From Micrococcales bacterium (lineage in GTDB: Bacteria > Actinomycetota > Actinomycetes > Actinomycetales > Microbacteriaceae): a stretch of 52,716 nucleotides of DNA. The first letter of the stretch is position 1, and each line of letters starts with the position of its first letter. The notes beneath the pieces were generated by a model. That model saw only the letters and a program-made list of their open reading frames with translations, did no database searches and had not been told where the DNA came from. The stretch lies in the NCBI GenBank assembly GCA_016212425.1, contig JACRGJ010000044.1, forward strand, positions 1 through 52,716, in the 5' to 3' direction. The position numbers and the translations under genes are program-made. Below are positions 50,263-52,716 of this stretch, piece by piece.

Positions 50263-50268
50263 AGGCTA
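50263..50268 (-). promoter_or_regulatory. -10 hexamer TAGCCT of the EamA gene
   Basis: Minus strand TAGCCT, six bases (cgccgc), then ATG 50256. Confidence 0.6.
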
Positions 50269-50324
50269 TCCCCCGCGGCGGACACGCGTTCGCCCGGTAG
50301 GCCCGCCTCTGCGCCATTCCCTGC

Positions 50325-50330
50325 GAGACT
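50325..50330 (+). promoter_or_regulatory. -10-like GAGACT of the GCS2 gene
   Basis: GAGACT, six bases (cgagcg), then GTG 50337; the spacing fits the leaderless pattern although the first base is atypical. Confidence 0.4.
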
Positions 50331-50336
50331 CGAGCG

Positions 50337-51494
50337 GTGAGCATGGCGCGGCGGCCCATCGACTTCCAGGGGTCCCCCCGCTCGAGCGTGGGCATCGAGT
50401 GGGAGCTGATGTGCGTCGACCAGGCGACCGGCGATCTGGCACCGGCGGCCCCGGCCATCCTCTCCGCCCTGGACCGCGACGACAGCGGATTCCCGCACTC
50501 AACCGCCGAGTTCCTCACCAACACGGTCGAGGTGGTGAGTGCACCGCACCCCCGGGTCGCCGACGCCGTCGCGGATCTGGCCGGCGAGGTGCGGGCGGTG
50601 GTGGATGCCGGGCGCGACCTCGGGGTGGACATCATGTGCTCGGGCACCCATCCCTTCGCGTTGTGGCAGAACCAGGCGATCACGCCGGGCAACGAGCACT
50701 ACCGCACCCTCATCGAACGGACGCAGTACTGGGGCCGTCAGCTGCTCATCTGGGGGCTGCACACGCACGTCGGGATCAGCAGGGTGGAGAAGGCGCTGCC
50801 GATCCTGAACGGGATGGTCGCCTACTACCCGCACTTCCAGGCCCTGTCGGCCTCGAGTCCGTTCTGGACGGGCATCGACACGGGCTACGCCTCCAACCGT
50901 GCCCTGATGTTCCAGCAACTGCCGACGGCGGGGCTCCCGCCGGCCTTCGCGGAGTGGTCGGAGTACGAGCGCGCGGTCGCCGAGCTCACGCACGTCGGCA
51001 TGATCGACGGGCCGGGCGAGCTGCACTGGGATCTCCGCCCCTCGCCCAAGTGGGGCACGATCGAGCTGCGGTTCTGCGACGGACTCTCGACCCTGCGGGA
51101 GGTGGGGGCTCTCACCGCGCTCGCCCAGTGCCTCGTCGAGGAGCTCGAGCAGCGGCTCGACCGGGGCGAGGAGATCCGGCCGATGCAGCCCTGGTTCGCG
51201 CGCGAAAACAAGTGGCGCGGCGCCCGGTACGGGCTCGACGCGATTGTCATCACCAGTCCCGACGGCGACGAGCGCCCCGTGACCGACGACATCCGTGAGA
51301 CCCTCGAGCGCCTCGCGCCCATCGCCGAACGCCTCGAGTGCGCCGCGGAGCTGGCGGATGTCGAGCTCATCCTCGATCGAGGCGCCAGCTACCAGCGACA
51401 GCGGCGGGTGGCCGCCGCTCACGACGGCGACACCCGTCCGGTCGTGGCGGCGCTCGTCGCGGAATTCGCGACGGGCGAGCCCTCGACGATGTGA
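50337..51494 (+). CDS. glutamate-cysteine ligase family 2 (YbdK-type carboxylate-amine ligase)
   Basis: 385 residues from GTG 50337; ATG 50343 is an alternative. ATP-grasp-like GCS2 fold: SSVGIEWELMCVD (metal and ATP Glu residues), STAEFLTNTVEVVSAPHPRV, CSGTHPFALWQNQAITPGNE, WGLHTHVGISRVEKALPILN and RENKWRGARYGLDA. Family members join glutamate to cysteine or other amines; some act in actinobacterial thiol or peptide pathways. Substrate is uncertain. It is divergent from EamA. Confidence 0.88.
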   Translation: MSMARRPIDFQGSPRSSVGIEWELMCVDQATGDLAPAAPAILSALDRDDSGFPHSTAEFLTNTVEVVSAPHPRVADAVADLAGEVRAVVDAGRDLGVDIMCSGTHPFALWQNQAITPGNEHYRTLIERTQYWGRQLLIWGLHTHVGISRVEKALPILNGMVAYYPHFQALSASSPFWTGIDTGYASNRALMFQQLPTAGLPPAFAEWSEYERAVAELTHVGMIDGPGELHWDLRPSPKWGTIELRFCDGLSTLREVGALTALAQCLVEELEQRLDRGEEIRPMQPWFARENKWRGARYGLDAIVITSPDGDERPVTDDIRETLERLAPIAERLECAAELADVELILDRGASYQRQRRVAAAHDGDTRPVVAALVAEFATGEPSTM

Positions 51495-51543
51495 CCGGGA
51501 CCCCGTCGGTCCGCGCCGGGATTCCCCTGCGGTCCGGCGTCCT

Positions 51544-51647
51544 ACCTTCGTTCGGCGCCCACTCTCGTCCGGTGCCCGCCCTCGTCCGGCGCCCACCCTC
51601 GTCCGGCGCCCCACCCTCGTCCGGCGCCCCGCCCTCGTCCGGCGCCC
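51544..51647. repeat. six tandem units of 17-18 bp
   Basis: Six imperfect copies of ACCCTCGTCCGGCGCCC(C) fill 51544-51647, in the 245-bp gap between the convergent GCS2 and LLM genes. Units 3-6 are nearly identical and units 1-2 are diverged, suggesting growth from one end. Nothing else was found in this gap. Confidence 0.85.
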
Positions 51648-51739
51648 ACCGTGACATGGCGCAAAGGGCGCCCCGCCGTCACTCATCAGGCCCAATTGGG
51701 GTGTGTGGCGGGGTGGACAGCCGGCGGAGGGCGCGAGCG

Positions 51740-52537
51740 TCAGCCGTTCAGTTCGTCCCGCCAGGCGATCCAGGCGGGCACCTTCTCGAGGTCGTAGTCC
51801 GGACCGCCGATCCCGAAGGTGAAGAGGGTGGTGCCGAGGGCGTGCAGCTGGTCGGCGTAGGCGCGGTCCTGATCCCCGAGTTCGGTCGAGAGCTCGATCT
51901 CCGACACGTCCCGGCCCACGGCCTCGCCGTGCTCGCGCAGGATGCCGAGCTTGCGGGTGAGGGTCTCGGGGTCGGAGAAGCTGTGCCAGATGTCGGCGTG
52001 CTCGGCGACGATCCGCAGCGTCTTCTTCTCGCCACCGCCGCCGATGAGGATCGGGATGTGCCGGGTCGGCTGCGGGTTCAGCCGCTCCCAACGCGACCGG
52101 ATGCGCGGCAGGTCCCGGGCCAGGGCGTCCAGTCGCGAACCGGCGGTTCCGAACTCGTAGCCGTACTCGTCGTAGTCGCGCTCGAACCAGCCGGACCCGG
52201 TGCCGAAGATGAATCGGCCCACGCCGTTCTCGCCCGCGGAGATGTGGTCGATGGTGCGGGCCATGTCGGCCTGCAGGTCGGGGTTCCGGTAGGAGTTGCA
52301 GTTCACCAGGGCGCCGAACTGCACCCGGCTGGTCTGTTCGGCGATCGCGGCGAGCTGGGTCCACGACTCGAAATGCTTGCCGTCCCGGTCGCCATAGAGC
52401 GGGAAGAAGTGATCCCAGTTGAAGATCACGTCGACGCCGAGGTCTTCGGCGCGGGCGACGGCGTCGCGGAACTGGGCGTAGTCGGCCTGCTGGGGCTGAA
52501 GCTGGACGCCGATGCGGATGGGGCGTGAAGTGGTCAT
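51740..52537 (-). CDS. LLM-class F420-dependent oxidoreductase
   Basis: 265 residues from ATG 52537; GTG 52540 is one codon upstream. Luciferase-like TIM barrel: RIGVQLQPQQADYAQFRDAV, VIFNWDHFFPLYGD, FGALVNCNSYRNPDLQADMA, RFIFGTGSGWFERDYDEYGY and IPILIGGGGEKKTLRIVAEH. These match the F420-dependent group rather than FMN monooxygenases. Substrate is unknown. Convergent with GCS2 across the tandem repeats. Confidence 0.88.
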   Translation of the reverse strand: MTTSRPIRIGVQLQPQQADYAQFRDAVARAEDLGVDVIFNWDHFFPLYGDRDGKHFESWTQLAAIAEQTSRVQFGALVNCNSYRNPDLQADMARTIDHISAGENGVGRFIFGTGSGWFERDYDEYGYEFGTAGSRLDALARDLPRIRSRWERLNPQPTRHIPILIGGGGEKKTLRIVAEHADIWHSFSDPETLTRKLGILREHGEAVGRDVSEIELSTELGDQDRAYADQLHALGTTLFTFGIGGPDYDLEKVPAWIAWRDELNG

Positions 52538-52543
52538 CACCCG

Positions 52544-52549
52544 AGGCTA
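52544..52549 (-). promoter_or_regulatory. -10 hexamer TAGCCT of the LLM oxidoreductase gene
   Basis: Minus strand TAGCCT, six bases (cgggtg), then ATG 52537. Confidence 0.55.
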
Positions 52550-52611
52550 GACGGGTGCCGGGCGTGACGCCGAGCGACTGCACCGGCCCCTCGGGGCAAC
52601 GATCGAGAGGA

Positions 52612-52716
52612 TCAGCGACCGCGCGGGTCGAGGACGGTGAGCAACGCCACCGAGTGATGCGCGTAGGACGAGGCCGGTGGCGGCCGGAAGCCGGTGGGAA
52701 GCCCCGCGAGGACGCG
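52612..52716 (-). CDS. C-terminal end of a downstream-edge gene (partial)
   Basis: An open frame enters from the right edge on the minus strand and ends at TGA 52612-52614. The visible 34 residues (FRPPPASSYAHHSVALLTVL then DPRGR) have coding character, but no family can be assigned. It reads toward the LLM gene, 62 bp upstream of that promoter. Confidence 0.5.
   Translation of the reverse strand, partial: RVLAGLPTGFRPPPASSYAHHSVALLTVLDPRGR

Noticed and set aside
51544-51647. A CRISPR array.
   Set aside because: The units are 17-18 bp with no spacers between them, and there are no cas genes; these are simple tandem repeats.

Overview
This is a very GC-rich, gene-dense actinobacterial chromosome segment, most likely from the family Microbacteriaceae. 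That assignment is inferred from base composition, from gene order (a UvrD-like helicase, NudC and AdnAB together; DUF3107, ferritin-like protein and RhlE-type helicase together; dapE-dapD; rimM-khpA-rpsP) and from many start codons six bases after a TANNNT hexamer, the layout of leaderless actinobacterial mRNAs. No rRNA or tRNA gene and no CRISPR array was seen.

Layout. 1-12.9 kb is a DNA-repair and housekeeping block: end of an upstream gene, orphan ThiF/cyclodehydratase-like protein, a short UvrD2-type helicase, NudC without its zinc cysteines, a probable pseudokinase, an acyltransferase-like membrane protein, the AdnA and AdnB helicase-nuclease subunits, DUF3107 and a small membrane protein. 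12.9-21.6 kb is a foreign-looking sugar cassette (LacI regulator, ABC importer, GH2 enzyme, secreted propeller-plus-lectin hydrolase), bounded on both sides by an identical 39-bp repeat that holds the stop codons of the host genes. 21.6-29.5 kb returns to the core: ferritin-like protein, DEAD-box helicase, PHP phosphoesterase, EEP-family phosphatase, aminopeptidase P, general stress protein, a probable MgtE remnant and Mrp.

29.5-35.7 kb holds an NgcEFG-type N-acetylglucosamine/chitobiose importer with SIS protein and RpiR regulator in one overlapping operon, and a divergent BadF-type sugar kinase. 35.7-42 kb is core again: TatB, O-methyltransferase, DUF3117, a membrane glycosyltransferase, DapE, DapD, RimM, KhpA and ribosomal protein S16. 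42.07-49.33 kb is an integrated element with a tyrosine integrase beside its left end, a serine recombinase, a recombinase-domain fragment, several unknown genes and at least one broken gene. A 12-bp direct repeat marks its proposed ends, and GTGCCC motifs cluster near both. 49.3-52.7 kb is core: an EamA transporter, a glutamate-cysteine ligase family 2 enzyme, an array of 17-18 bp repeats, an LLM-family oxidoreductase and the end of another gene.

How it works together. AdnAB and the UvrD-like helicase process DNA ends. The first cassette would secrete a glycan-cleaving enzyme, import the products and trim them with GH2, with three LacI-type dyads beside its promoters. The second would import and phosphorylate amino sugars under an RpiR-type repressor. 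The most notable structural observations are the 39-bp repeats around an integrase-less cassette, the predicted attachment-site reconstruction at EamA/rpsP, the uniform start-site geometry, and loss of catalytic or zinc residues in several repair-locus proteins.
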